Below, piece after piece: positions 45,660 through 59,640 of a DNA stretch of 64,000 nucleotides. Every line of letters begins with the position of its first letter. Position 1 is the stretch's first letter. Under the pieces are notes generated by a model that saw nothing but the letters and a program-made list of their open reading frames with translations, was not told the DNA's origin and did not search any database. Source of the stretch: Gordius sp. MW1 (lineage: Eukaryota; Nematomorpha; Gordioida; Gordea; Gordiidae). Made by a program: the position numbers and the translations under genes. The stretch lies in assembly GCA_964036665.1 (NCBI GenBank), contig OZ038526.1:8184001-8248000 (forward strand). Direction: 5' to 3'.

Positions 45660-46390
45660 AATATTCCAGTCTTGCTAATCCTTGAACAGAAAATTAATGA
45701 TTTTATTATGACAATCATTTATAATTTCCACTTTATAACTTGTAGTTTATTGTATCATTTTTACGCTTTGTGAAAATCGAATAACTATCAAAAATAGATC
45801 GATCAATCGTTTTTTTGGAAGATTTGTTAAAAGTGTTTTATTTAATATTTTAAAAATTAGCACATACAATTAAGATATAAAAATTTAAACCTGAATTGAA
45901 TATTATTTTATTAATCCTAAGTTAGGGAACATAATTTTTGTTTAATAATGAATGAATAAGATATAGAGATCGGGGCTATCGCGACCATAGCCTACACAAA
46001 TTTCAACCGATTTTCATATACTTTTTTAACAAAATGTTCTTGACTACAAAGTTTGAAAAAATACTATAGCAACATAGATAATATATTTTTTATATCAGGG
46101 TTTCAAAAAAATGACAACTCGTATAACTTCGAAAATGAGTGGGTTCAATGTGTCCTTCAAAATAGGCTAAGAGGTTCTCTCTTATTTTATGCCAAAAATG
46201 TTTAATTAACTAAGGTGCATGTGTTATGCCTAAAATATGAAAATCTTATAGTTTTATCAAATTTTATTTAATAAAATTTATAATAAGATAAGTTTGAACT
46301 TAAATTCTTTTGTTCAGCGATTTACTTTAGGCTATCTTATCTTTTAAGTTAGAGGAACATGATGTCTTTTTTCCATAGGATCTAGCTTTA
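45660..46390 (+). other. 3' UTR of the small gene and intergenic sequence
   Basis: After the 3' UTR intron the transcript would continue from 45,655; no clear AATAAA poly(A) signal stands out nearby. The remaining sequence is AT-rich and without a recognisable gene or repeat up to the dispersed repeat at 46,394. Confidence 0.35.
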
Positions 46391-46393
46391 GTT

Positions 46394-46965
46394 TTATGAT
46401 AGCAATTGCACCTTGCTTAATTAAAGATTGAGTAACGATGGTCCCGCTCTCGATAGCCTCAGGGTGATAATTTAGTTTTAAGTTGGTTTATAAATAACTA
46501 GCTGGCCCGGCAAACGTTGTCTTGCTATATCATTATTTCTAGAAAATACTATAAAAGTATGGGTTGGTTATGAATAATAAAATAATTAATTGAAGGGTGG
46601 ATAATTTTTAAAATATGCTTCTATAATCGACCACGTGATAATAATGGCAAAAATTGCATAATTTAAATTTAAGAAGTGGGCTTAGGAAAGTAGATTATAA
46701 GTAGAAATATGTATTAATTGCTATGCAATTTATGGGCTCGTTTTTTGTTGTCCGTCCGTCCGTCCGTCCGTCCACCAAGTTATTCGCCCCAGACTTCTGA
46801 CCTGGAGGTTCGAGTTCAATCCCAGAAGAGGACAATTTTTTATTTTATTTTTAAATTAAATTAATATTTTGTTCTTGTTAATACCATTGATAATATGACT
46901 TTTTGACCGTCCGCAGGCTACTGACCAATGAAAAAAGACCATTGGCCAAATAAAACGAAATTTTT
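46394..46965 (+). repeat. Dispersed repeat copy 2 running into a GTCCGTCC repeat
   Basis: 46,394-46,716 copies 42,508-42,840. It then passes into TTAATTGCTATGCAATTTATGG, (TCCG)n at 46,749-46,772 and TTTTTGACCGTCC..ACTGACCAATG, the unit shared with 57.9-59.4 and 62.1-63.6 kb. Composite repeat, no coding sequence. Confidence 0.6.
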
Positions 46966-48220
46966 TATGAAACTGGCCGGGAAATGTTCGATATTTTTAA
47001 AACGAAAAGGTATTTTAAAAATCTGAAAAAGCTATTTTACCCCTGGCCGCCTTGGGAACATACGGGTAAAGTTTCGAGCGAATCGGGCAGGTAATTTCAG
47101 AATTTAGCCCTTTTTAAAAACTAAAAGGAATTTTAGGATTCTGCAAGAGCTATTAATTTAAATTTTATTTATTTAATTTAAATAGTTTGTTAAACCCTAA
47201 TAATTTTGACCCTACACTGTAACATTTTTAATATATTTTTAAATATCTAATTCTAGAAAACTTCAGCCTTGTATGTATGACGTCATTATTATATATGATG
47301 CTATTAATGAAACTGGCCGGGAAATGTCCGATATCTTTAAAACGAAAAGGTATTTTAGGAATCTAAAAAACTATTTTACCCCTGGCCGCCCTGGGAACCT
47401 ACGGGTAAAGTTTCGAGCGAATCGGGGTGGTAGTTTCAGATTTAAGCCCTTTTTTAAAACTAAAAGGAATTTTAGAATTCTGCAAAGGCTATTAATTTAA
47501 ATTTTATTTATTTAACTTAAATAGTTTGTTAAACCCCAATAATTTTGACCGTATACTGTAACATTTTTATTATACTTTTAAATATCTAATTCGAGAAAAC
47601 TTCAGCCTTGTATGTATGACGTCATTATTGTATATGATGCTATAAATGAAACTGGCCGGGAAATGTCCGATATTTTTAAAACGAAAAGGTATTTTAGGAA
47701 TCTGAAAAAGCTATTTTACCCCTGGCCGCCCTGGGAACCTACGGGTAAAGTTTCGAGCGAATCGGGCCGGTAGTTTCAGAATTTAGCCCTTACATACATA
47801 CATATATTAATTTATTAATATACATACACTTTACTTTATATATACAGATTAACTATTTTTCCCTCCCCCCTCATTTACGCCACTGGGTTTTCTAAAATTT
47901 TTTGCATAATTTGGCGGCCCCCGGCAAGCTTCTCACGGCCCCCTAAGGGGGTTGCGACCCCTAGGTTAAGAATCACTGATCTAAACATCAATGCAATTAA
48001 CAATCTATATATATAAAGTAAAGTGTATGTATGTGTGTATATGTGTATATATGTATAATGTACGTATGTAAGGGCTAAATTCTGAAACTACCGGTCCGAT
48101 TCGCGCGAAACTTTACCCGTAGGTTCCCAGGGCGGCCAGGGGTAAAATAGCCTTTGTAGAATCCTAAAATTCCTTTTAGTTTTTGAGATATTGGGTTTTA
48201 TACGTTTTGACGTTCAATAA
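46966..48220. mobile_element. Cluster of Helentron/DINE-like copies in both orientations
   Basis: The block GGCCGGGAAATGTCCGATAT to CAGAATTTAGCCC occurs at about 46,976-47,110, 47,313-47,450 and 47,656-47,795. The last ends with CATACATACATAT and ACTTTACTTTATATATAC. An inverted copy starts at 48,002 with TCTATATATATAAAGTAAAG, then GTATGTATG, then TTCTGAAACTACCGG. Each block is preceded by GATTTAAATTTTATTTATTT-like DNA. A CCTAGGTTAAGAATCACTGA phrase at 47,960 belongs to other debris. Confidence 0.55.
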
Positions 48221-48289
48221 AATGTCAATCAATCGCACCTCATCGTGTTATTAGAAAATTTGAATACCTTTTCGTTTTAAAAATATCAG

Positions 48290-49150
48290 CCAATGCTGTA
48301 TCTTCATTTTACCCTTTATCCATCAACTTTCCCTTGCAGGCTTTGTTTTACTATTTACAACTTTTTTTAAATTTTAAATTTTTTTTATTATTTATTTATA
48401 TTTTTAGAGACATTCACAAGAAGCTATAAATACTGCTGTATCTTCATTTTACCCTTTATCCATCAACTTTCCCTTGCAGGTTTTATTTTACTATTTACAT
48501 CGTTTTTTGATTTAATTTTTTTTTATATTATTTATTTATATTTTTAGAGATATTCACAAGAAGCTATAAATACTGCTGTATCTTCATTTTACCCTTTTTC
48601 CATCAACTTTCCCTTGCAGGTTTTGTTTTACTATTTACATCATTTTTTAAATTTTAATTTTTTTTATATTATTTATTTATATTTTCCCTTGCAGGTTTTA
48701 TTTTACTATTTACATCATTTTTTAAATTTTAAATTTATTTATATTATTTATTTATATTTTTAGAGACATTCACAAGAAGCTATAAATACTGCTGTATCTT
48801 CATTTTACCCTTTATCCATAAACTTTCCCTTGCAGGTTTTATTTTACTATTTACATCATTTTTTAAATTTTAGATTTTTTTATATTATTTATTTATATTT
48901 TTAGAGACATTCACAAGAAGCTATAAATACTGCTGTATCTTCATTTTACCCTTTATCCATCAACTTTCATTTGCAGGTTTTGTTTTACTACTTACATAAT
49001 TTTTTAAATTTTAAATTTTTTTATATTATTTATTTATATTTTAAGAGACATTCACAAGAAGCTATAATACTGCTGTACGTGTCTTACCTTATTCTTCTTA
49101 AGACCTATCTTTGATTTACCCTTTATCCATCAACTTTCCCCTGCAGGTTT
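48290..49150. repeat. 140-bp tandem repeat, about six copies
   Basis: The word TGCTGTATCTTCATTTTACC recurs at about 48,294, 48,434, 48,574, 48,789 and 48,931, with a last variant at 49,069. Most steps are about 140 bp. Each unit contains CTTTCCCTTGCAGGTTTTAT and TTTTTAGAGACATTCACAAG. The CTTGCAG|GT and TTTTTAG|AGAC words look like splice acceptors but no open frame accompanies them. Confidence 0.85.
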
Positions 49151-49154
49151 TATT

Positions 49155-50016
49155 AATTGCTATGCAATTTATGGGCTCGTTTTTGGTTGTCCGTCCGTTG
49201 TCCGTCCGTTGTCCGTTGTCCTCCCTATCTATTTGCATTGGGTATATTAGGTTATCGCTTTTTAATTGCTATGCATGAGAAAGAGGTGCCCCACCCTCAT
49301 CTCTATCTCATGCATAAGAGGTGCCCCACCCCTCATCTCTCTCTCCCTCGGTGTGTTATATATAAGATTTGTTAAATTATCTATTATATAATAAACATAA
49401 ATAAAAGTTGTTTACTTTTAATTGCTATGCAATTTAACTAGTTATATAATAAACATAAATAAAAGTTGTTTACTTTTAATTGCTATGCAATTTAACTAGT
49501 TTTTGTTATATAATAAACATAGATAAAAGTTGTTTACTTTTAATGCTATGCAATTTAACTAGTTATATAATAAACATAAATAAAAGTTGTTTACTTTTAA
49601 TTGCTATGCAATTTAACTAGTTTTGGGGTTAGAATCCCGGAGTTTTTTTGACTCTTATGATTGTTCTTGTTACTATCATTGATAATAAGAATTTTTGGCC
49701 GTCCGCTGGCTGCTGACCAATGAAAAAAATGATTATTGGCCAAAATGTGAATCGAAATTATTTTTTTCGTTTTTTTTGATTATTATGATTGTTCTTGTTT
49801 CTACCATTGCTATTATGACTTTTTGGCCGTCCGCTGGCTGCTGACCAATGTTATATAATAAACATAAATAAAAGTTGTTTACTTCTAATTGCTATGCAAT
49901 TTAACTAGTTTTTGGGTTAGAATCCCGGAGTTTTTTTTGACTCTTCTGATTGTTCTTGTTACTATCATTGATAATAAGACTTTTTGGCCGTCCGTTGGCT
50001 GCTGACCAATGAAAAA
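49155..50016. repeat. Tandem Helitron-like 3' ends and GACCAATG repeat units
   Basis: The unit TATATAATAAACATAAATAA to TTAATTGCTATGCAATTTAACTAG (about 55-65 bp) is present four times in tandem at 49,383-49,620 and once more at 49,853-49,908. The near-palindrome ATTGCTATGCAAT followed shortly by CTAG has the shape of a Helitron 3' terminus. It is followed by GCCGTCCGCTGGCTGCTGACC units. A (TTGTCCGTCCG)-type repeat lies at about 49,188-49,220. Confidence 0.5.
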
Positions 50017-50458
50017 AATAAAGGGAATAGTTCATAAATATATTTGGAGATATAATATTTGGCGCCCAACGTAAGTTGAACCCCCCCTAACCACTGTTGA
50101 TATTTGGAATATTCTAAGACACAAGTTTGGTCAAAAGTGGGAAAGAAGGATAATAACTCGGCAATTTGGGACAAGTGTGATCATTCTGGGACCTCAAAAT
50201 TGCAAAAGTTGTTACTCAGTCGAGGAAACGAGTTACGATTAGGTAAGTGTATGATAAAAATTGTGAGTGTTGTAATAATAATTATTGTATATATATATTG
50301 GGGTGAAATTAAAAGAAGGTTGTGTAAAATATTATTAAGCATTATCATTAGATTTCTAATCAACAATGTATATTAAGCGAGAATATGTGTTAGATTATTA
50401 TGTATATTTAATTGTTTTTTGTGTAGGGTTTTTATTTAATGTATGCATATCTTGTATT

Positions 50459-50653
50459 ATGGCTGGTTTTAAAAAATGTGCAACGTGTGAAGGGCGAAAG
50501 CTGGGTAATAGCAACAATTTAAAATGTTACAAATGTGGGGAGTTAGGGCATGGAATGAGGTCATGTCCGAGAGTTAACCAAGAACTTATATGTTTTATTT
50601 GTCGAGGAGAAGGGCATAGGTCGAGAGAATGCCCTAGGCGCGTTGGGGCATGA
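50459..50653 (+). CDS. 64-residue double CCHC zinc-knuckle protein (mini-Gag nucleocapsid)
   Basis: From ATG at 50,459 the ORF encodes two C-x2-C-x4-H-x4-C knuckles, CYKCGELGHGMRSC (residues about 22-35) and CFICRGEGHRSREC (about 45-58), preceded by CATCEGRK and ending in a basic PRRVGA tail. Such knuckles bind RNA in Gag nucleocapsids and cellular CNBP-like proteins. It lies about 390 bp after the primer-binding-like site, where gag is expected, but there is no capsid region. The upstream in-frame extension to 50,366 is hydrophobic and probably untranslated. Confidence 0.65.
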   Translation: MAGFKKCATCEGRKLGNSNNLKCYKCGELGHGMRSCPRVNQELICFICRGEGHRSRECPRRVGA

Positions 50654-50969
50654 CTAAAGGAAGGGGGAACTATATTTTTGCATGCTGTTAATTGGTTTTT
50701 TATTTTGTATATAAAACTATATAAATTAGTTCTTGTTAATATTATAAAAGTAGTAATTCTTTATATTTCATGTATGTATTGCTTATTACGTGGGCTAGTG
50801 CAAACTTATTTTTATTAAATTGGATTAGAATTAAACTTGTATTATTGTATATGGCGCATTAGCCTTAAATGTTCGAGAAAAACAGTAAGGGCGACGTGTT
50901 TATTTAAAATTGGGTACGGCTTAATAGAAGGGACGTGGGAATGGATCGATACATGGTCGAAGGAATTTA

Positions 50970-51310
50970 ACTGGGGGGCTTTGGTGAGGAAGGGGGATGT
51001 TGAGAAATTAAGATTATGCGTGAATTTTCGGTTAACTCTTGACCAGTGCGTAGGTGATGTTAAGTATTCCCGGCTCCGGTTCAAGGAAATTGTAGCACAG
51101 TTAGGTGGCTGTCGATGGTATTAGAAGATCGATTTGGGCCAGTGCTTATGTACAATTGCCTGTTTCCGGGAGGACCAGTGGTTATTTAACCATCGACACA
51201 TACAAGGGGTTATTTGCTTATCTTCGGCCGCCATTTGGGCTCAGTGGGTCGGAGGCAATAAACAAGTGCAAAAAAGGGGATCATGTGGAGATGAGGGTAT
51301 TTAATGCTAA
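50970..51310 (+). pseudogene. Ty3/gypsy reverse transcriptase fragment, frameshifted
   Basis: Two overlapping frames read RLCVNFRLTLDQ, RFKEIVAQLGG and then, after a frame change near 51,115, WASAYVQLPVS, GYLTIDTYKGLFAY and PPFGLSGSEA. These correspond to the finger-palm region of gypsy RT. The first catalytic Asp (in the position of D in the LDL-AYLQ motif) is not visible: the motif reads IWASAYVQL. The YxDD box and everything after it are missing, so it cannot be active. Confidence 0.75.
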
Positions 51311-51479
51311 AGCCAAATGGACCCAAGGATAGTGCGGAAAGCTGATAATTGCAAGATGTGGATAAGACATGTTTGGACAGGACTGAAGATGTTACTTAAT
51401 TTAGCTTAGTTTTTGTATACCATGTCGACACTATTGTATTATATATATGTTACATGTTATTCTAAATTTATTATACTAT

Positions 51480-51940
51480 AATCAAAAAAAAAAAAAAAAA
51501 AAAAATTAAAAAAAAAAAAAAAAAAAAGTATAAAAAAAAAAAAAAAATAAAAATAAATAAAAAAAAAAAAAAAAAAAACGGGGAGAGAAAGTGGAGAAAT
51601 TGTATTTCTCATGTTTGTTTTGGAAATTGATTGTATATGTGGATAAAGTGTATTATGGATAAAGTGTATTAAGTTTTGTATTGTATATCTGTGAAATTGT
51701 ATTGCGTTTGCGAAATTAAGTGTATATGTGCTTTGGAATATAAAATGGTATTGTATATCTCTGATTTTGGTGTATTTATCTATAGAATGTTTTTAACCGT
51801 TATATGTTGTAATTATATATATTTTATATTTTTATTATGTTTTAAATAATTGTTTTCCACTTATGTTTAAACCCCCTTCCTCAAAAAAAAAAAAAAAAAA
51901 AAAAAAATTAAAAAATTAAAAAAAAAAAAAAAATTAAATC
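51480..51940 (+). repeat. Two A-rich tracts inside the LTR element
   Basis: Near-pure A runs lie at 51,482-51,578 and 51,882-51,933. After the first, ACGGGGAGAGAAAGTGG to about 51,830 has a diverged second copy at about 52,300-52,460 inside the presumed 3' LTR (ATCTCTGATTTTGGTGTATT). So the element carries an internal tandem duplication about 720 bp apart. No coding sequence in this stretch. Confidence 0.65.
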
Positions 51941-53616
51941 AAATATAAAAGGGGAGGTGAGGTATTGTTGCGATGTTATATATGTACGCTTATATTTGTG
52001 ACGTGTTGTAAGTCCCCAGTTTTGTATGTACGTGTGAAGGTACTATTTCGATTTAAAGTGGCATTCTCGTAATTAGTTACAAAAAGGGGTTAGTATCATT
52101 GTATCACCAGTTTTATATATAGATGGATGATAGCATTTCCGTTTTATATAAATTGTCTCATAGTTTTATTCACATAATTTTTATTGTATATTTTTGTATT
52201 AATTTGATTGTGGATGTATGGTCTCATATTTTTATTGTATAATTATAGTCTTATATGTTTATTTTATTTTTAATATTGTATACATATCAAAATGGGATAT
52301 GATATGTCAGGAGAAATTGTAGCTCATGTGTGGTTTGGGAGATTGATCTGAAATTGTATGGTGTGTCGAGATTAATTGTGTATAGTTTGAAATATAAAAT
52401 GGTATTGCATATCTCTGATTTTGGTGTATTTATCTATAGAATGTTTTTAACCGTATATGTTTTAATAATATTTATCTTATTTGTATATTATGTTATAAGT
52501 GATTGTGTTTCACTTATATCTACGGATTTATAGTATATGTAGTAGACGTTTTGTATGTACATTATCATTGATTGTATTGTATGACCAAGTTTGTTACCAT
52601 GGGTATATCGAGATTATGTGTAATGTTTGATTTTGTGTTATATGTGTTACTGCTTTAACGGTTATATGTAATGTCATAGCGACATGGTGTAGACGAGTTT
52701 TGTATTGTTGGTAGTACGACAAGTGATAGACATGGGTTAGAAGTGTTGTATTAATGGGGTGTATTAATTTGATTGTATATGGTGCGCATATGTTTCGTGT
52801 ATATTTAGTTATATACGCCTATTTTTATTGTATATTGATAGTCTTAAATTGTGTATGTATATGATCACGCTGTTCTTATAAATGTATCACATAATGCTTG
52901 TAACGTTGGGGAATATTGGGGGAATTTGTATAAAGATGCGTAACGTCGGATGTGAAATAGTGCCGTTGTATAACTGTTAATTGCGATGCAATTTTTGTTG
53001 TAACGGAAAGTATGAGTAGGAAATTATAAATATGGGATAATAATGTATCTTTAAATATCGCGCACGATAACGATACGAAAGATGTCAACAAACGAAGGGG
53101 TGCGATCAGGGTCAGCCAAAGAAAAAGAAAGAAAAAGAAGGAGGTGTCATATATGTATGACATATATGTGAAGAGTAGCTAGCATGGCAGGGGATATGTG
53201 ACCAAAGTTATACGATAGTAGGAGATAGACAAAGGAAATCGAAGAAGAGCAACGTAAGGGACGCAAAGGAGAAGAGCAACTGGCGTGGAGCCTAACACGT
53301 ATATGTCAAGAATAGCAGTCATAGATACAAGGGGTGTTTACCAGATGCTAGACGATAAGTAGCGGGGAACAAAGGAAATATAACAACTGGCGCAGTAACG
53401 TAAAAGACACGAGGGATAATAACAACTGGCGCAAGACATAGAAAGGAAGAGATTCGTATCAGAGACAAAGGAGTTAATATCATCGAATATAATCATTAAT
53501 TAATTTCCCTACAAACGATATACTATTTTTGTATTATGTGAACAACGCAATTTGAATTTGATTTGTATTGGAGTTTGAATAAAGGGAATAGTTCATAAAT
53601 ATATTTGGAGATATAA

Positions 53617-55780
<2,164 letters not shown>

Positions 55781-55985
55781 GTTTTTAAATTAATATATTG
55801 TTTTTGTTAATACCATTGATAATATGGCTTTTTGACCGTCCGCTGGCTGCTGACCAATGGAAAAAATGACCATTCGCCAAATTGTAATTCGAATTTTTTT
55901 TCGTTTTTTTGACTCGTATGTATTTATAGACCGTCTCTTGGTACTGACCAATAAAAAAAACTAGTAGAAGTATTAAAGACTTTTT
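55781..55985. repeat. GACCAATG/GGCCAAATTG repeat units
   Basis: Two units with TTTGACCGTCCGCTGGCTGC, TGACCAATGGAAAAAATGACC and a further shortened GACCAATAAAAAAAACTAG. Same family as the clusters at 58-59 and 62-63.6 kb. Confidence 0.6.
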
Positions 55986-56234
55986 AAATCACTCTTTTAA
56001 TAAACACTTTCTGTAATTGGATTTTGACAGCTTTCAGCGTTGAAACATAAAATTTATCTAAAAATGTTTAGAACCCATTAACTGTATAAAAAAGATTTTA
56101 GGGTTCGATTTTTTAAATCTTAACAATTTTTTTCACTCAGGTATTCCATAAATAATATTTTAAATTTCATAAATGTTTCATATTTTATAAATAACTTTCT
56201 AATCAAATTAATTTTTTTCACACCAAAAATCTAA

Positions 56235-57215
56235 TTTACTAGTCCTTTACAATGGCTTCAGGCATCCCTTCCCTCTAAAACTGGGGGAATCGGAATTAGA
56301 TCCCCACGACAGATTGCACTAGCGGGATTCATTTCATCGCGTATGAGTACCGACGGTCTAATCTCAGGGATCACATCCCTCCCAGACCCGCATCTTCAAG
56401 AGGCTCTTTACATGTGGGATGCCGACAAGCACGAGTCGGCCGAACGACCACTTGGAGTGACTCAAAAGGAATGGGAGCTTCCCTTAATAGCACGTTCCGT
56501 AGCTTTCCTCTCCTCGAACGAACTATGCCAGGGAAAACTCCTTTTCAATTGGGCCTCCTCCAACAGCCGTTACGAATGGCTCGAAGCGATCCCGAGCAGG
56601 AATGTGGGTCTTCATATGTCTGGTGAAGAGTTACGCATCGCCATAGGCCTCCGCCTCGGCTGCGACATCGTTTCCCCATATATGTGCGAGCTCTGCAAAC
56701 AGCCGGTCCAACCCAATGGACACCATCCTCTTCACTGCAAGTACAGCAAAGGCCGCAACCCCAGACATGCGGGAATTAACAAAATCATAGGTCAATACCT
56801 TCGAAAAGCCGGTTTTCCCAATACCCTAGAGCCTGTCGGCCTAAGTACGACCGACGGGAAAAGGCCAGACGGGCTAACGCTCATACCTTGGTCCCGCGGT
56901 CTAAATCTCACTTGGGATTTTACTACGGTCGACATCTTCGCCCCCTCAAACTCTTCCCCTGACCTTATAATCAACACAGAGAGGAAAAAAAAAGAAAAAT
57001 ATTCCACTCTCACCAATACAGTTTTCATCCCCTTGGTGGCTACCACTATTGGAAACCTAGGTTCAGAGGCTCTCGCTTTCCTCAAACTAATCGGGAAAGC
57101 TATGACGAATTCTTCTTTAAAACCTAAGGAATTCTTATACATCAGGCAAAAGATCACTATGGAAATCGTCAAATCTAATACGATTTCCATACACGGATCA
57201 ATGCCATCCAATTAG
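56235..57215 (+). mobile_element. LINE C-terminal fragment, open reading frame intact over 320 codons
   Basis: The frame is open from about 56,235 (after an upstream stop) to a TAG at 57,213-57,215. It begins QWLQASLPSKTGGIGIRSP, a recognisable thumb-region motif of invertebrate non-LTR reverse transcriptases. It continues with IAIGLRLGCD, a C-x2-C...H-x4-C zinc knuckle (CELCKQP, HHPLHC), NPRHAGIN, RPDGLTLIPWSRGLNL, WDFTTVDIFAPS, ERKKKEKY and FIPLVATT. The knuckle followed by RPDG and a WD motif suggests a restriction-like endonuclease. The first Met is at 56,343, but that is internal to the family. RT fingers and palm are missing (5' truncation). It is less damaged than the copy at 1.2-3.2 kb, from which it is clearly diverged. 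Confidence 0.8.
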
Positions 57216-57235
57216 ATTTTAACGCGTTTTCATTT

Positions 57236-57935
57236 TAGTATTAATTGCTATGCAATTTACGGGCTCGTTTTTGGTTGTCCGTTGATGTCTGTCCGTTGTC
57301 CGTTTTTTATTTACCAATGTATTTTACCCATGTAATACCAATAACTTAATAAATATATATTTGATAACGCAAAAAAAAAAAAATTTACTACTTACTGTCA
57401 ATGCATGATTTATGGACAAATATGGGATTTAAATAGTGCCTTAAAAACTCATTAAAATCAACATTAAAATTTTTGGCATGTTATGTAAACCAGTTATCAA
57501 TAAAGCAATTAATAAAACGATGCATCTTTTAATTTTTGTTATTGTTTTATTTTTACAATTTAAAATTGACCTTGAATGATCGTGATTAAATAGGATGACC
57601 AAAATATCGTTCACCATAACATAGAATTACTAATCATATACAAAAATATTTCGTGTCTAATCTAAGATATAATCCCATTTTTTTAATTTACTGAAATGTC
57701 AAAAAATGATCATTTTGCTCCTCCCTAAATTAATATTGCCCCCTCTAATTCCAATGCCAGCTACGCCCATGGCTATTTTCCTTAGTCGCACAAACTGCAG
57801 ACCAAAGAGTTTTTGGTCAAACCTTTTGTCTGTTTATGTTTAATCGACCAAAACCAATGGTCGACCAAACAAAACCCAGTCGTTTTTACAACATTACTTA
57901 TTTAATAAACTATAATTCCAAAATGCACGAGTGCT
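57236..57935. repeat. Repeat fragments, including a TGGGCGTAGCC right end
   Basis: At 57,240-57,305 the TTAATTGCTATGCAATTTACGG plus GTCCGTTGTCCG word recurs. At 57,700-57,772 a right half of the TGGGCGTAGCC family ends CCAGCTACGCCCATGG. At 57,840-57,900 CCAGTCGTTTTTACAAC belongs to the long-armed repeat. The middle is AT-rich without a gene. Confidence 0.5.
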
Positions 57936-59640
57936 ATGCAATTTATGGGCTCGCTTTTTGTTGTCCGTCCGTCCGTTGTCCGTCCGTCCAACGTTCTTTA
58001 TTGTAGGTTCGATACCCGGAGAGGGCAAATTTTTTTATTTTAAATTAAATTAATATTTTGTTCTTGTTAATACCATTGATAATATGACTTTTTGATCGTC
58101 CGCTGGCTCCTGACCAATGAAAAAAATGACCATTGGCCAAATAAATCAACTTTTTTTTCCGTTTTTGAATTGGTTAACATTGATAAATACCCTATGCCCT
58201 CCCCTACAAGAGCCTATGCCTATGCCTCTACGATGTGGGTTCGAATCCCGGCGAACGTTCTGAATTGCTGGTTCGAATCCCGGACAGGGCAAAATTTTTT
58301 TTTTTTTAAATTAAATTAATATATTGTTCTTGTTAATACCATTGATAATAATATGACTTTTTGACCTTCCGCTGGCTACTGACCAATGAAAAAAATGACC
58401 ATTGGCCAAATTGTGAATCGAATTTTTTTTTCCGTTTTTGAATTGGAATATTAGGTTAACATTGATAATTACCCTATGCCCTCCCCTACAAGGGCCTATG
58501 CCTCTACTGATATAAGTCCCTGTGCCCCTACAAAAGCCTATGCCTTTACTAATGTGGGTTCGAATCCCGGAGAGGGCATAATTTCTATTTTTTTTAAATT
58601 AAATTAATATATTGTTCTTGTTAATACCCTTGAAAATACGACTTTTTAACCGTGTCCTGGCTACTGACCAATGGGAAAAATGACCATTGGCCAAATCGTG
58701 AATCAAAATTTTAATTTTTTTTTCTATTTGGAATTGGTTAACATTGATATTTACCCTATGCCCGACAGTCCAATTATTTTGCATTTAATACCCCCTATAG
58801 GCATTCTCGCCCCTTCCCACCTTTCTCGCCCATAAATTGCATAGCAAATATGATACATTTATACGGAGTATAGATGAGTTTCGTTCCCCCTTCCCTTCCC
58901 CCCTCCCCCTTCCCACGAGGGCCGAAGGCCCGAGTATTTGTTAAATTATCTATAATTCATTGATTTTCTATTATTGATTCATTTTATTATATAATAAAAA
59001 CACAACTTTATTATTTCATTATCTATATAAATAACATAAAAACTTCTACCATTCAAAAAATTATTTTCATTGTGAATAAAAGTTACACAGTTTTTTTGAA
59101 TACCAACAGGGTGTGAGTGGTTATAGCGAACGGCTTGTAAACAGGAGGCAAAAAGTTCGAATCCCGGAGAGGACAAAGATTTTTTTTAAATTAAATTAAT
59201 ATTTTGTTCTTGTTAATTACATGGATAATATGACTTTTTGACCCTCCGCTGGCTACTGACCAATGAAAAAAATGACCATTGGCCAAATTGTGAATCGAAA
59301 TTTATTTTTTCGTTTTTGAATTGGTTAACATTGATAATTACCCTAAGCCCTCCCCTACAAGGGCGTATACCTCTACTGATATGGGTACCTGTGCCCAAAG
59401 GCTTATGCCTCTACTGATGTGGGTTCGAATCCCAGAGAGGGCATTTTTTTTTAATTAAATGGAAAATTTGTATAAATAATTAACTAATCATTTTGCATTT
59501 AATACCCCCCTATAGGCATTCTCACCCCTTCCCACCTTTCTCGCCCATAAATTGCATAGCAAATATGCTACGTTTAAATGATTGTCGTTCCCCCTTCCCT
59601 TCCCCCTTCCCACGAGGTACGAAGGCCCGAGTTTTATATA
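57930..59640. repeat. Repeat cluster with tRNA-like B-box words
   Basis: Several copies of a composite unit: GTCCGCTGGCTACTGACC, AATGACCATTGGCCAAAT, GAATTGGTTAACATTGATA, TACCCTATGCCCTCCCCTAC, GATGTGGGTTCGAATCCCGG and AGAGGGC. The GGTTCGAATCC word is a perfect match to the pol III B box and sits in a T-arm-like context, at about 58,238, 58,270, 58,558 and 59,421. No convincing A box or full cloverleaf is visible, so these are not tRNA genes. Inverted GGGCCTTCGGCCC-type ends lie at 58,915-58,933 and 59,610-59,632. Confidence 0.65.

Noticed and set aside
48290-49150. A multi-exon gene suggested by repeated TTGCAG|GT and TTTTTAG|A words
   Set aside because: The words belong to a 140-bp tandem repeat and there is no open frame between them.
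52876-53163. 95-codon hydrophobic minus-strand ORF
   Set aside because: It falls in the presumed 3' LTR, opposite an A/G-rich tract, and has low-complexity Phe/Leu-rich composition.
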